DNA of 64,000 bases, taken from contig NMRB01000131.1 in the NCBI GenBank assembly GCA_002633025.1, positions 202,081-266,080 of the forward strand, read 5' to 3'. The position numbers were made by a program, and so were the translations under genes. The stretch's first letter is position 1. Each line of letters starts with the position of its first letter. Source of the DNA: Notospermus geniculatus (Eukaryota > Nemertea > Pilidiophora > Heteronemertea > Lineidae). This document shows, in pieces, positions 34,421 through 47,045 of the stretch. Below the pieces are notes generated by a model. The model did no database searches, was not told the DNA's origin, and saw nothing but the letters and a program-made list of their open reading frames with translations.

Positions 34421-34559
34421 CTTTTCTTCCTCAGATCAAGTCTATGCCAGGTCAGTTTCCCCTGTACATAAATCACTTTTGCGCTCCATTCGGCATTTGC
34501 TATCCCCGATTGAGGAATTCACCAGCAAATCACTGCAGACACTTTAAAGAACCCCACAT

Positions 34560-35029
34560 CCACCAGTTTTGATTAATTACAGTTCCTCGAATACAAAAGG
34601 ACCATCGCCTCCCGAGGCGGCAAACGTATGAAAAAATTCCAATCGCTATCGAATATTAAAAAGACTCGAGAACTCCGCGCGTTGACCATCGCAGTTCATT
34701 TTTAAAATCGCTCCCGAAAAGCAGGAAAACCTGGAGCGATTTGTGAAAAACTCTGGACCATATCTTTTTGCATCAGCTAATCAAACGTACTCTGTTCATA
34801 AAAGGAGAATAATAATTAAGCGAATAACTTGAGAGATGTAATTAACTGGAACCCACTCTGTGAAAATATGACGAGGAAATGGCTTTGATCAGCAGATTTC
34901 AGACTTTGTACTCTACGTCCATAAAAAGAATGCAAGAATCTGGAAATATTAGATTATTCATGATTACCCCAAAAAACAAAATAATCTACGTCGAGGTGTG
35001 ATTTATTCATCGACTAAAAAAGCCTTGAA
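34560..35029 (+). promoter_or_regulatory. Presumed upstream region of the 35030 exon
   Basis: AT-rich DNA precedes the start codon. A hairpin with stem AAATCGCTCC (34705) and GGAGCGATTT (34733) lies about 300 bases upstream. I cannot assign a TATA box or transcription start with confidence. Confidence 0.25.
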
Positions 35030-35261
35030 ATGACTTGTATAACGAACTGGATTCTATTTGTGGTATTCTGTTCGTTGTTTGTGTCGTCGTACGTTGACGC
35101 TCAGACCAGTTACGAATCGACCGGGAATACCATCAGCAATAGGAAAATGAGGAACGATTCTTTGGAATATAGGGATATTAACATGACAAAGGAGCTCTTT
35201 GATTCCCTGATGACGAAGAGATGCATTGCTATTTATGCGGGAAGAACTCGTCGGATTGAGG
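35030..35261 (+). CDS. First coding exon of a secreted or type II membrane protein, family unknown
   Basis: This is the only convincing exon. From the ATG it encodes 77 codons plus one base and ends at GAGG/GTAAGC, a good splice donor; the frame runs on for only six codons and then stops. Residues 7-23 are strongly hydrophobic (ILFVVFCSLFVSSYV), followed by an acceptable signal-peptidase site (VDA before QTS). A non-cleaved signal anchor is also possible. The polar remainder has two N-glycosylation sequons (NDS, NMT) and the basic motifs KR and RTRR, the latter matching a furin-type site. A single cysteine follows KR. The short segment CIAIYAGR between the basic sites looks like an amidation context (G before R). 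A peptide or growth-factor precursor, or the stem of a Golgi enzyme, would fit. I do not recognise the family, and downstream exons were not found. Confidence 0.55.
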
Positions 35262-35288
35262 GTAAGCATTCTAAAAGTTAAATTTGGC

Positions 35289-35560
35289 CTTTTTTGTGTG
35301 AGGTGTACAGAAGAGCATTTAAAAGGTCGCCATTCTGTGTAAACGTTTTAAAAATTTGGTCATTTTGCGTAAAGTGTGGGAAGAGCTTTTTAAAGGTGGT
35401 CATTTTGTGTAAAGTGTACGGTAGTGTTTTTACATGTAAATGTGGCGATTTTGCGTAAGTGTACGGTTGGGTGCAGATCTTTTCTTAAAGCTGGTCGTTT
35501 TTTGTATGAACTGTACGTAGTGCTTTTCAAAGGTGGTCGTCCATTCTGTGTAGGAAGCAA
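35289..35560 (+). repeat. Degenerate ~45-bp tandem repeat in the presumed intron
   Basis: Six units follow the pattern (T/G)GTGTAAAGTGTACGGTAG then TGCTTTT, AAAGGTGGTC and ATTTT. TGTACGGT or TGTACAGA or TGTACGTA occurs near 35306, 35415, 35459 and 35511. Copies vary in length (about 38-50 bases). It begins within 30 bases of the splice donor. Confidence 0.7.
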
Positions 35561-36504
35561 CGGTAGGGTTAAAGAGTAATCTGCAACAGCTCAAGGAGTT
35601 TGATTTGCTTACTGGTTCAGTTCTGTTTCTTATTGGTTATTCGTCGATGAGCCATCTTTAAGTTTTGTACGTAGAGCAATACATCCCAGGAATTAAACAT
35701 TCCTGACAGCCAGCTTGACTATTGTAAAAAAGGGAATGTTTATCACACTTCTTTCTTCGATGTGCACCGTTTGCGCCATCTTTTATTGTTGTATGGTAGA
35801 AGGATATACCACGGAAAACGATATTTTGAAGGCCCGCCTGGCTGTTTAAAAAAGTGAATTTTCACACTCATATGCTTTTTTCAAAGACATTCCTTCCACC
35901 ATGCAGCACTGACTGACTCTGTCAGTGGAATGCGCCCTGTATCCCAATCATCACCCGAAATCGATTACTTCAACTAATAGATTTCTGGCACCACGCATAG
36001 TGATTTGCCGCTTCCGGTATTTGCAGCTGCAGTGTGCTTTTCAAGAAACCCACTTTCGTGTTGAATATTGTGTAGTAAAAAATAACCTAAAAAAGTGAAA
36101 CTCTGCTAAAATCGTTTTCAACGTGTTACTAAATCCGTCCGCATTAATGGCATTTCACACGGCATGATATTACATCTGATTTGCATGAAGTGTTACTAAA
36201 TCTGATCAAAGTTGGGAGAGAATGACTAAAGACTTGATTTTTTCCCTCGCGATTCATTCGAGAATGCATGTTTTACAGTAATCTGTTTTGTTACAGTAAT
36301 TAGGGTACAGACATATGCTCCATTAGTCTGAAATTGAAATCCTTATTACAGCTAAGGCTGTTAATGTTTTCTCTTACCTTTAAGGTTAATGCACTGAGGA
36401 GTGTGTAGCTTTTAGTAAAATGTTATTATGTAGCACAACCTGGAACAAAAGTTAAGTAATCCATTCTTCTTCAACACTTTTGATCGTGTGCAACGTTTGA
36501 CTAA
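35561..36504. other. Presumed intronic or intergenic sequence
   Basis: ACGTGTTACTAAATC and AAGTGTTACTAAATC (36121 and 36188) recur in a weak duplication. No second exon matching 35030-35261 could be identified. Confidence 0.35.
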
Positions 36505-36882
36505 AGCCGTGTTTACACCTATGCAATTTTTCCAGGCCCGGGTTCGAATTTAACCCGGATCCATTGAATTTTCTGTCCACACCTATTATTCGTCTTACGA
36601 TATTGAACGCTGGCCATGCTATTTATAGACACACCACCCATTCAATTTTAGCAGACCGACACCTGTCGGTGGGCTCAGTAAACGTTTTAGCCCGGCATTT
36701 TTCTGTCCACACCTATGAAATTGCCGGGCTAAAGTATAATCCGGATCAGACCCGCCGAGCGAAAGCGGGCTAAATTAGTCCGGCAATTTTTAATCCGGAT
36801 CCGATTTTCATAGGTGTAAACGCAAAAAAGGCGGGTCAGAGCCGGGTCAGGTCCGGCAATTTCCTCAGGTGTAAACACGGCT
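36505..36882. mobile_element. AGCCGTGTTTACACC MITE, Harbinger-like
   Basis: AGCCGTGTTTACACCTATGC at the left pairs with TCAGGTGTAAACACGGCT at the right. Internal copies of CTGTCCACACCTAT, CCGGGCTAAA and AATCCGGATC form further symmetry. The flanks are TAA (left) and CAA (right), a nearly matching 3-bp duplication. It is the same family as 19253-19496. Confidence 0.8.
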
Positions 36883-37621
36883 CAAATCGTGGTGAAGTCA
36901 TGCTCATATCAAATTTATAGTGGGACACAGCCTTTCCAGGCATATTAAATTGCTTAACCATTTGCCATGACACTTGATTCAAAAAGTAAAAAAAGAAACC
37001 TTCCAAATAGGCCTACTGATCTGAAAGGAAGCCTGCCACAGTATTCACTGGATACTACCCACCGAGAGCTTACCAACGATCACCGTGTCACGGTTTGGGG
37101 TGACTTGCAAGGTTTTTTACATTTATTTTCAACAAAATTGACTTTGGCAGTGATTACATGTAGGTTAAAAAAGGTTACGGGGCGTTTACCTAAATTTGTC
37201 TTGGAAAAATCTTTCTATAAAGTTGAAAAATGATAATGTAAAAATGTATGTGAGGTCATTGACAGCAGCTTGTATACATCAGAAACACATTCGTATGATC
37301 AATTCCTCAGGCACCAAACAAACACAAGCGAAAGACCCAGACTATGATTTTTCTTGGCTTTGATGGCACGTAATAATAGCTCATTACAGTAATCCTACCC
37401 GAGTCTGCATCTATATGAAGTGCAAGCCGTCGGAATAAGGGATATACGATATTAATTGAAAGGGTTGGCAAGTCTCTGATAATCAAGAAAGACCCGAACA
37501 GCGTTCTTGTGGAAACCGCTGTAGTCTTGATCACACTGTTCGTACATGATACACCGATGCGAATGTCGACACGCAATGTATGAGCTGAAGAAAAAAATCG
37601 AGAAGTAGGTGCTTACATGTA
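36883..37621. other. Region without recognisable gene
   Basis: The 88-codon frame at 36967-37233 (+) and two - strand frames at 37307-37637 have no supporting splice sites or domains. Confidence 0.4.
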
Positions 37622-37773
37622 GGGCCGTATGCACCAAACGAAGATTATCTTGAACTCAGGTTGAGCCACACCATTTCCATTGTCACATCATGCCCTGGCA
37701 AACCTGAGCAATTGAAAAGTTGTGGCTTAATCTGAGTTCAAGATTATCTTCGTTTGGTGCATGCATACGGCCC
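37622..37773. mobile_element. GGGCC-cap palindromic MITE (GTATGCACCAAACGAAG type)
   Basis: GGGCCGTATGCACCAAACGA at the left pairs with CGTTTGGTGCATGCATACGGCCC at the right. The arms extend through AGATTATCTTGAACTCAG and its complement to about 45 bp. Its first ten bases match the element at 9317-9448, but the stem differs. Confidence 0.85.
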
Positions 37774-37832
37774 GTCAGGGTGTTTGCATGTGATGTCACA
37801 GCGGCCACGTTGGAGGTATACAACAAAAGACA

Positions 37833-37990
37833 GGGGCCGGTTGCACAAAACTCACGTTAGCGCTAACATGGTGTTAGCGCTAACTTTTATGTTAGATGAC
37901 GTCAAAATCCATTGTCATTTTACGTCATTTAACATGATGTTAGCGCTAACATCATGTTAGCGCTAACATGAGTTTTGTGCAACCCAGCCC
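37833..37990. mobile_element. GGGCC-cap palindromic MITE (GGTTGCACAAAACTCA type)
   Basis: GGGGCCGGTTGCACAAAACT pairs with GTTTTGTGCAACCCAGCCC at the right. The stem contains four AGCGCTAACAT(G) blocks (TTAGCGCTAACATG repeated in both arms) that can pair in several registers. AGAC flanks both sides within a base, a possible 4-bp duplication. It starts 60 bases after the preceding element. Confidence 0.85.
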
Positions 37991-40772
37991 AGACTTTCAA
38001 AACAACAGAAGTGAATCTTCATGGACCGTGTCGACTGGCGAAAAATCCTTTTGTTTATACCTCCAATGTGGCCACGGTGCAAACACTCTATAGTATATAA
38101 TACCTGTAGTCTCATCACCATCCTGAGAATGTTGAGTGTAAGAAATATTCACGTGGAATGCGGGGCAAAAAGTGTGCTGAAAGGCTTCTCAACTCAGGAT
38201 GATACACCGGGGAACAAGCGAACTGTTGACAGCAATGATACTGACACGTGACTCGACGGTCCGGGTTTGTTGCAATAATCAGCCCTAAACCCCCGGTCGT
38301 TGACGTTAATAGTCGTCTACTTTCTTCACAAATACCATAACCGAGACTTTACCGCATTAGGAAACCATTTGACGGATTAAAATGCCATTAAATGTGAAAG
38401 ACAGATCATCAATGAGAACACCAAGCTTGTGCATTAGCCTGACGTCTTAGGAACTACTACAGATCACAGTGTCAGTTGTTCGTTTATGTTTCCCCTGCTT
38501 CTTTATTCAATATCTGATTGTCTGAGATTGGATGGAATAAACTTGTGTACTGCCAGACTCTCGATGATTATCCTCTATCGTTACCGACAAGATAGGATCG
38601 TCTCAATTTTTAGTAGCAGTGTATAAACAACGGAACTTTCCAGCGGTGTTGTGGTTGACTCTGAACAGCAATTCTTGTGTGGCCTGGAGAGACCCAGCTG
38701 ACAGTTTTTCCCCAATTCTCGCGATTGCATTAAGAAAACTCAGACTCCATCAATGTCATTGCATCTTCTTGCAATCACTCTCCGCTAGGTTCCTGCAGCT
38801 GATGAATGGCGGTTAACTTCATGAACTCGTTCAGCGTAAAAACAGGCCACAGAAATGCACTTCACAAATTAAATCGGTCACTCCTCCAGCCATCCATCAG
38901 AAAATGACAAACGACGGTCGACTCCATGAAAAAATCTTCTGTTGGGTCACGTAACCAATGGGGTTTGAGTTTACATGGTCAAGTAAGTCAAACGTTATAC
39001 AGTATACATTGACATGTACATACTGGTGTACACAGTGGAATTGTTTTACTGAGCGGACCAAAAACATACTAAGAGGAATGTGGCCTGTTTCATACTGGAC
39101 ATTGGACCCTCCAAAAGTCCGCTGTAGTTGCCGTGCATCTGTAGATGGTACAGTGACCACGACTGGGACATCTTCCTATAGCCTCCATGTAGGCCTATAC
39201 TTCGTCTTTAATACAACCTATCGCGGGGTATGATGATCCAGAAATGGTGCTTTATGCCGTAGTTGCCAGTATATCAGGTCTGATTTCATAGTTTCGTAAT
39301 TTTTATAGGTGTATTAAATCACATCGCCGGTAAGATAAATTTGACTGATGTAAATGAGGCTAATAATGAGGACCAATTAATTCTTATAAAAATTGCAACA
39401 CAATTTCAATTCCAATATATGCCAAAATCGTCACATGATTCGCCTGAAAGCACGTTTGAGAATGAATGAATAAAAGCACACGTTCACAATCAATCATGAA
39501 GTAAGTGTCTGTGAATTGTAATTTTCATTTTAATATGAGATTCAAAGTGCTTAATCATATTTGATTTATGTAACTCCTGCAATAGAGAGACGTTAGAATG
39601 AGGATGCAGTTGATCGGCACGTAGGGTACTCTGGGATTCGTGGCTTGCGAAAGTACGAAGTCTAGTGTACCTCGAACCGCTGGTGGAATATCTTGCTTGG
39701 GATCAATCTCTCCTTCCTCTAGCTCCTCGTCGCGCACCAAACATCTGTCTTCGTCGGTGTTCATGATGAAAGTGTGACAAACCTAACAGTATTTCTCCTT
39801 ATAATAGCTTGATGAGAACGTACCCGTGACAGGGGGAGTGGGGGATGACACCAACAGGCCAATGGACAGACACAGTGATACGACAATGCCAGAGAAGTAG
39901 CGTGTGTTCAAATGTGTTCTGGTGGATAGTCGAAACCACGAAAATAAAGTAAACAACACACAAAAATTGTATTTTATAATAGTTTATTTTAACATCACAC
40001 GCAAACAAATATTACATGGACCCTCACTACTTTGGTTATGCATGCCAAACTGGTGTGGAGCTAACAACAATGTAGTCCTGCAACATCATTTCGGATACTT
40101 GGGTCTGTTTAGACTTTTGAAGGTGTGTTTTTGATTCTGAAAAAGTGATCCGTAATCGTCCTCGACCTGTCTCAGACACACCATGCAAATTTAATACTTC
40201 TCAAGAATAATATGATAGGATGGCAGGTCGATGCATGTCACCGCCAGTGGCGAAGCGTCTGATATGCTGGTAGTCGATAATTTGGTCTATCGAATCTATG
40301 ATTCTTGTTGCCCCTTCTCCAAAAGGTTAAGTGTTCCCCTTGTCTGATATTGAACCGATGATCCCTGCCTCACCTCTCCTTAACGCCGTCATACGACCTT
40401 TCCCTCCGACGTGCTTCAGCTGCTCAGCAGCTGGACGAGGAGCAACGAAGTATGAACTATGTTGTCATCAGGGGACTTCGATGTAGTAGTAGATGTATTT
40501 GTAAAACAACATTTTTTTTCTTACATACAATGGGAACAAAGTAGTTTCGTATGTACAAAACTACTATTTTCTTCTTTGACTTAAAAGCATGATACGTGAC
40601 CCAGCAGTAATCCATGTCTTACAAAAAAATGAACAACTTTTCTACCCAATCCTATCTGTTATAGAACACTTTGCCAGAACCTGTCCCTTTGATTTCTTCA
40701 TTGCTGACATTTGTTGACATAAAAAATTTATCCCTAACTTTAAAAATCATCAAAATATTATGTGAACGTTCA
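37991..40772. other. Gene-poor stretch
   Basis: Frames at 38897-39233 (both strands), 39555-39764 (-) and 39799-40134 overlap each other on opposite strands. The - strand frame at 39555-39764 begins with an acidic DEDRC...EELEEGEIDP segment that has some protein character but no consensus splice sites that I can place. Nothing is called. Confidence 0.35.
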
Positions 40773-41020
40773 CAGACCTTTCCAGCAAAGATGGTACATG
40801 GCCTACATGTATAGCTTCTTCCACATCAGGTCGTGGCCAATCATTGTACAAGCATGGTGTAACACTACCAAACGCATCCTCTAAGACAATTATTTTTACC
40901 TAAACGTTTGTGCCTAAACGTGGCTCGCTTGACCGGCTTGGCGCCCATTAAATGGTATTAAGCTTCAATCTGACGTCATATGGTGCGAACTGTTGACCGC
41001 CTATCTTTGTTGAAAAGCAG
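40773..41020 (-). mobile_element. TIR element A, intact empty-site copy
   Basis: The left end CAGACCTTTCCAGCAAAGAT and the right end ATCTTTGTTGAAAAGCAG are inverted repeats. Its reverse complement aligns with 19118-19604 but lacks the AGCC...GGCT MITE, reading AGGTAAAAATAATTGTC across that point. At ~248 bp it shows the unfilled length of the element. Confidence 0.8.
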
Positions 41021-43570
41021 CACTTTCCACTGCAATGTACACTCTTCAGACGACTCATAAAATAACACCCAATCTCTCAAGAAATCTTTCTTAGGAACAC
41101 AGTAATCATCAGCGTGACATAGCGTTACACTTGATCCTTTTAGAGTAGTTCGACATCTTTCTCTTCAATCAATGATCTTGTAATCTCCATGAACACGCTG
41201 AACCCAAAATTTGATAGGCCATTAAGAGATGTGAATGAATGACAATTTTATCTGTTTTCAATATTGCTGATCCAACTTTCTTTCTTTACATTTCAACGGA
41301 TGCTAGTTATATCATCATCGTTATTGACAATGACCATTTTTACTGCCATATCGACAGCTCTAGACTTATCGAAACGATATCCTTGTCATACTATTGACAT
41401 TTCACTAACTGGAGATTTGGGCTGAATCTTTCCTGGAGATATTTGGATGATGATAACATTCCAACGTAGCTACATGTAGGTGAAGTTACATGTAGCTCCC
41501 AGTTCCCAGTTCCTAGTTACTTATTATGAATAGGTAACTAGTAGTAAATAGGTGATACATGTATTTACTAGTTCCTTATTCAATATTACACATCAGTTAA
41601 CTATAAAACAAGCTAAATACCTCCCGTTTCCAATTTATTTTAACACTCTGTGTCATAAAAACTCAAATGACTTTTTAAATTAACCCTTTGCCACCCATAT
41701 GCTAATTCCGCTTCATAATGTCACCAATTCACTTCCTTATTCGGAAAGGTACACGAAATGTGTTGATTTCGCTTTTTCAAATCAACCCAGCGTCACACAT
41801 TGAAACTAAACTCAATATTAACCCTTTGCCGGGTAAATTTGTTAATCAGGAATGGTTTAAAATTCTCCGAAATTACCTGAAATTTGCATTATATGTGTGG
41901 ATGTTGTCAATGGCAGAAGGAGACCATTGCCATTGCTCGGATCAAACCCTGTTTGATTTTCTATTGTTCATTGTACATTTTTACATGGTATAAGAATGGT
42001 ATTCTGGTTTGCAGTAAAAAACAATGACTCGCCACAAAATTGCTTTCAGTAGCCCATTGCTGGCAATGAGCAATGAAACTGCCTCGTGGAAGGTAAATTT
42101 TTGAACCCGGGAACGGCTTACCAATCAGCCTTGTTTCATTGCTGGCCCATTCGTATAGTTTTTGGACCAGGAAACAGTCATGCTGATTACCATCACAGGA
42201 ACTTTAAAAAGGACGAACACTGTGTAAACATGACAGTCGGCACTCTGGCGCCGTGTTCTCCCGACAGCTAAAGCTGGCTTGTCTCATTTGAACAAAATAT
42301 TAACATGGAATCCAGCCTAATGCACTGAAGGTGGGTGTAATATTTTAAGTGCATCTTCGTGTCCATTATATGAATATTCTACACTATCTATCCAAAATAA
42401 TGCTGGTAATGGAAAAATGGGATTTGTTAGCAAACCTAAACGAAACGAGGTAATGCTGTAATTCACTGCAAAATTAATGTTAAATGTGTGATGATCGCCG
42501 AAAAATGTACAAGTGTAATAATTTATGTTGTTTACTGAATGGCATTAAAGGTAATGTCACACTGAAGTTGTTCTCAAAACGTCCTGTCTCGTCCTGAAAA
42601 AATCGTAAAACGGGCTAGAACGTGTAACGTTGGCGAAATAATGTCTCGAAGTGCTGGAGCACCTTCCCGTCCGAGCCCGTCCATAAAGTTCGTAAGTCTG
42701 TAAAAAGTTGCCACTACGTCCACTCCGTTCGCACACAGTTTGAGTCCATTCTGCAACATTTTCAATAAAGTATTGAACTAGCTCAGTATGATGGGGGCAT
42801 AAAATGTGTAATCCAGAGTTTTATTTATTTATTTATTTATTCGTGAAAATTAATTTCACACTAAGACAGAGTAATACAGATACAAGCACATGAAACAGAA
42901 CGTGTCTCACCTTAAGAATTGGAATATAAAACTCCCTGCAAAAACATGGACGTTATATAAACAGCAGCATCCATTTAATTACATGTAGGGCCTACTCCTT
43001 TACATACATGTATACAACTTTTAATAAGCTTGATGAAGGAGTTAATGAATGATTCGTGCCAAATCACAGATGAGGAGTGAGAAATGAGCTCCTACATCAC
43101 AGCGGCAAGGCCGTTTCTTTCCTCAGTTGGGTCGGCGAGCGATTGCCTTGATGCATCCCCGCGTCTTCTTTTGATAAAACGCCTCCTGCCACAGCCTGTT
43201 GACTCTATCAACAGACGTGCCACGCTCTCCGCCGACTCGACGGTAAAAAGCCTGCAACATCAGCAATAGCTGGAAGAGAAACACTAAATAAATCAATACG
43301 ACATGCAATTGTTCGGAATGGTCTGCTATTTTTTTCTGATAAATATTCATGGATAGCATGATGAAAGGATCGAGATTTCATTCATTCAAACGAAGTTAGA
43401 ATTCCTTAGATGTACTCGGCCAGTTGTTTCCTCAGGAATAACCGACTTGCTGCATATCATTGTAACTGCCATTACTGCCTTCGACAACTGCAAGTACGGG
43501 AGAATCCAACTTACATCGACGCGAGTCCATGTCATAAAAATTTTCTAAGTTCTAATAATACCGTAATATA
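41021..43570. other. Gene-poor stretch with small repeats
   Basis: It includes a hairpin-forming AT-rich segment at about 41513-41565 (TAGTTACTTATTATGAATAG with AGGTAACTAG), and a (TTTA)n microsatellite at about 42819-42841. Frames at 41718-41993, 42086-42271 and 43084-43359 are unsupported. Confidence 0.4.
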
Positions 43571-43656
43571 GAGGGGTAGCATAATGGTAAATGGAACAGC
43601 TTGTATAAAACCTAAGCTGTTCCATCTCCCATTATGCTACCCCTACTACATGTATA
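43571..43656. mobile_element. Short palindromic MITE with TA target duplication
   Basis: GAGGGGTAGCATAATGGTAA with ATGGAACAGCTT pairs with AAGCTGTTCCAT and CCCATTATGCTACCCCTAC. The arms are ~35 bp with an ~11-base loop. TA flanks at 43569-43570 and 43657-43658. At 86 bp it is the shortest element here. Confidence 0.8.
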
Positions 43657-44299
43657 TTACGATATTTATAGAACCAAAAATAGATAAGAGAGGACGTCGA
43701 GGTAAGTTGGATTCTCCCGTATGCTTGTTGCGTCTGACCATGCTGGTTTCAAACAAAGAATTTTCCATTCCGTGAAGTTAGTTTGAAGTGAAATAATACG
43801 AACTGGCCTCACCTACTTACATGGAACAACAAACGAAAACCAATTGACAGTGAAAGCATAATATTTGTATCTATCCAGGATTGATTTATCCAATTCATCG
43901 GAGCTACATGTACCCTCAAGACAACCGAACTGGAAAGATATCCTTATCGATGACGAGTCTTCCTTTGATGAGCTCCAATTGTTGTTTGAGAGCCAAACTT
44001 AGGCAGATATCCCGCTCTGCCTTTGTATACCACTTATCTATAAATACAAGAAAATGGGCAAAGAGTCTCGAAGAACTAATGATTGATACAGAAACGCTTT
44101 TCAAGACAATTAACCCAGTCGAATATCTGATGAAGATTCTCACTGTGGGTCGTCTCACACCATTACTGTATCTTTACATGTTAGTATCTTTCGGACTTGA
44201 AGGCAGCTTATCGGTCCTGTATTCGGAGTCTATTGCTGAAGATAGCCTGGCTCTAGAATGTCCCAGAGAGTCCTGAAATTAAAATGGAAATAAAGCCAT
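43657..44299. other. Open frames on both strands, status unclear
   Basis: A 131-codon + frame (43881-44276) and an 80-codon - frame (43916-44158) overlap. Both have helical-looking segments but neither has splice sites or motifs that decide between them. They end just outside the TIR element at 44300. I do not call a gene. Confidence 0.25.
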
Positions 44300-44597
44300 C
44301 AGTAGTTGGCCCTCGGAGGGTTAATATGAATCGTCACCCCTATTTTCATTTAGATCTATTACGTTGCTCACAGAATGTCCAGCGAACTGGGAAATCAGGC
44401 TTAACTTGGCTGATGTAACTCACACTCACAGCCCTGCATTGTTGAACTTGAAATTGGCTTACATCATGCTAAAGAGCAGGGGTAGCTGGAGATGAGTGGT
44501 CGTATTGTCCAGCTGTGCTATGGTTTGAACGCTGACTTTGAACACGCTGTTTCCCCAATGAAGTAAGCCGTATTAACCATCGAAGAGCCAACTACTG
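44300..44597. mobile_element. CAGTAGTTGG TIR element
   Basis: CAGTAGTTGGCCCTCGGAGG at the left is matched by CATCGAAGAGCCAACTACTG at the right, extending to GGTTAATA/TATTAACC (~28 bp). CAG...CTG ends suggest hAT affinity, but no 8-bp duplication is visible. A diverged partial copy lies at 19661-19815. Confidence 0.7.
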
Positions 44598-47045
44598 ACC
44601 ATTTTATTCCATTTTAATTCACAGTTCTTGCTGCGACACACTGTAGGCCTATGTTGATACAGCTAACGGACCAATCTATACTATAATGGACGGTAGCCAT
44701 GTTGGATTTTGTTATCAACCTGAGTTGACCTGTTTATCTGCTATACCTTGCCATGTAATGACTGTACACAGTTACGGTGGACCGGACTCTCTGCCCTATC
44801 TCCTCCTTAGTTAGGGCTTGAATCCTACGAAGAGCGGCCTATGTGTACAGTACAATAGGAGGAGTGTGTTTTACTACGGAATTTTGGTTTTAAAAGTGAT
44901 GATTTGCATGAAAAAGAGAGAAAATCAGATGTGTGGTGACCTGCGCTGCCATCTACAAGAACGGGAGTGACCTAGGAATGAGATGAGTGGCTGGCATTAA
45001 ACAGATAGGACTCATGTGAACCTATAGCTATCATGAATCTGGGTCACCTTGGCATTATGAGCTGAAGAGGTGTAATAAACCAGATGTGATGCTGCTGTTT
45101 ATAAAGTGAAAGTGAAAACTCCTCACTGCTCATGGATTTGATTCCTAGCCATGAAACTGGCCCTCTCCAAACAAACTCATCAATATAAAGCAATAACAGA
45201 CCCTCTACCACAGGATATTCAAGGACAACACACTCCCTCAAAATGTGTTCGCCGCGGGTCAATATGCTAGTAATAACAATGTTTGATCCCCTGAGAGTTG
45301 AACGAGAACGTGACAACCAAAAAGAAACACACCATTTCTGAATCTGCACCGTCCACCACTACTAATTAAAAAAGTTCACAATCATTCAGTTCCTGCTCCA
45401 CGATTCCGTCAAACTTCAAAACGTGCCTATCCTTGGCTTTGCGAACTTTACGAAACTCCCGACAGCGTGACGTCTATTCCGAAAGATCACGGGCGGCTCA
45501 CAGATCAATGCGTCCACTGACCCCGACGGTAATGGGCGGAAGCTCCCCTCGCAATGATCCCTCTTGTTGTCGTGAACGAATCACGGATGTTCTAAAATAT
45601 CCCCGTTGCGCTGGTTTAATGGTTATGTCCGGTTTACTCTTGAGGGAATAGTTCAGACGTCTCGTTGGTCATGAAAGCTGTCCACTGCTCAGTGAGGAGA
45701 ATTTGATATGGCGGTGCGGTTGTCACGTATATCCGTCTTGAAGACGTGTTAAATGAGGGTATTTTGTTCAATGGCCAGTCGTCCGATTGTAAAGAAGATA
45801 GCGAGTTAATTGTGGGATTGCTACTCGCAGATGATGGTCCAAACCACTAAATTCGTTTATAAAACCGTTTGACAAGATACATGAAAACCGTAGCAACACT
45901 GCGTGGACCTTCGCCTTCCTAACGTCCGGCCGGATCTTTACACAGTATATCACAAGGCCCACGATAGGTTGTACTGCAGGTGATGTATAGGCCTACGTGT
46001 AGGTCTGTAATTAAATGCCCCTGTCGTGGCCCCCCTACCATCTACGACAACTCTACAGCGGAAGTTAGGAGGCAGGGCGAGTTAAGGTATTTAGGCAGTC
46101 GTGAAAAGCCAAGCCGCAGAAATTTCATTTCGAACTCAGCACTTCAGTCAGATTCTGTCTGGACCTGGTACAACGCGTAAAGCAAAATTTACCAGAGCAG
46201 TCTCGATCCTTCATATACAACGAGCAGGTCACTTACGAGGCGATTTTTGTTGTTTTTCGTCTTGTGCGTCGTCAGTGGCGTGCCATTTGCCTGATGTGGT
46301 CTAGAGTACACCAAACCCCAATGGTACATGACGCTGTGATTTAATCTTGAAACATTCGCTCTCCAGGTACGGACGTAAATTCGCCAGAGACTACTTTTAA
46401 AACCATTTGCTGTCTACCAATCAACGACAGTCGACATTTCTTGCCTTGACTTAGTGTCCATGACAGGACGTAGCCCCGCGATAGCTCTATATACTGATGA
46501 CGGCTTCTCAGTCTTGTCAACACACTCAAGTACAAATATAATTTCGTGTCATTTTCGTGCAATTGTACGTTCACATCAAAGAAAAGGAGAAAAAATAATG
46601 AAAACTCACTCTGAAAGAACCACACGCCATAACCAGAAATGAGTTTTTCTTAAAAACGTCACCGTGATTCTGTATTTGCTGAGTCGGTGACGTCTATCAT
46701 GTGAACTTCTGATTTTAATAGGAAGTAGCACGTCAAAATTTCGGAAGTTGTCTGACTTTCTTCCGTGTAAGAGATTGGAGATTAAGAGGCAAATGCTTCT
46801 AAAAGATCTCATTTTTGTCTGATGGAGAATTTTATTAAATTTTTATTAAATTGTTCACATCACTTTCGACGTCAAAAGAAATTGACATTGGTTGGCTTGA
46901 ATAATAAGTTTGTTAGGGTTTTATCAATTCCTTTTATCAAAAGAAAGACGTCAAAAGTTCTTCCTCCGAGCAACTCATCCACAAATTAACTCCCGATTTC
47001 ACCAGTATACGATTGAGTGATATCGTCGTCGGTTGCGCGTGTCCT
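44598..47045. other. Gene-poor stretch
   Basis: A small hairpin (CGTCACCG at 46659 with CGGTGACG at 46685) was seen. Frames at 45044-45349, 45433-45651, 46101-46304 and 46341-46625 have no support. Confidence 0.4.

Noticed and set aside
37833-37990. Operator-like array of AGCGCTAAC sites
   Set aside because: The repeated sites are the stem of a palindromic MITE with clear cap ends.
43881-44276. Membrane-protein gene on the + strand
   Set aside because: The hydrophobic segment is short, the antisense frame is equally good, and no splice sites or family were recognised.
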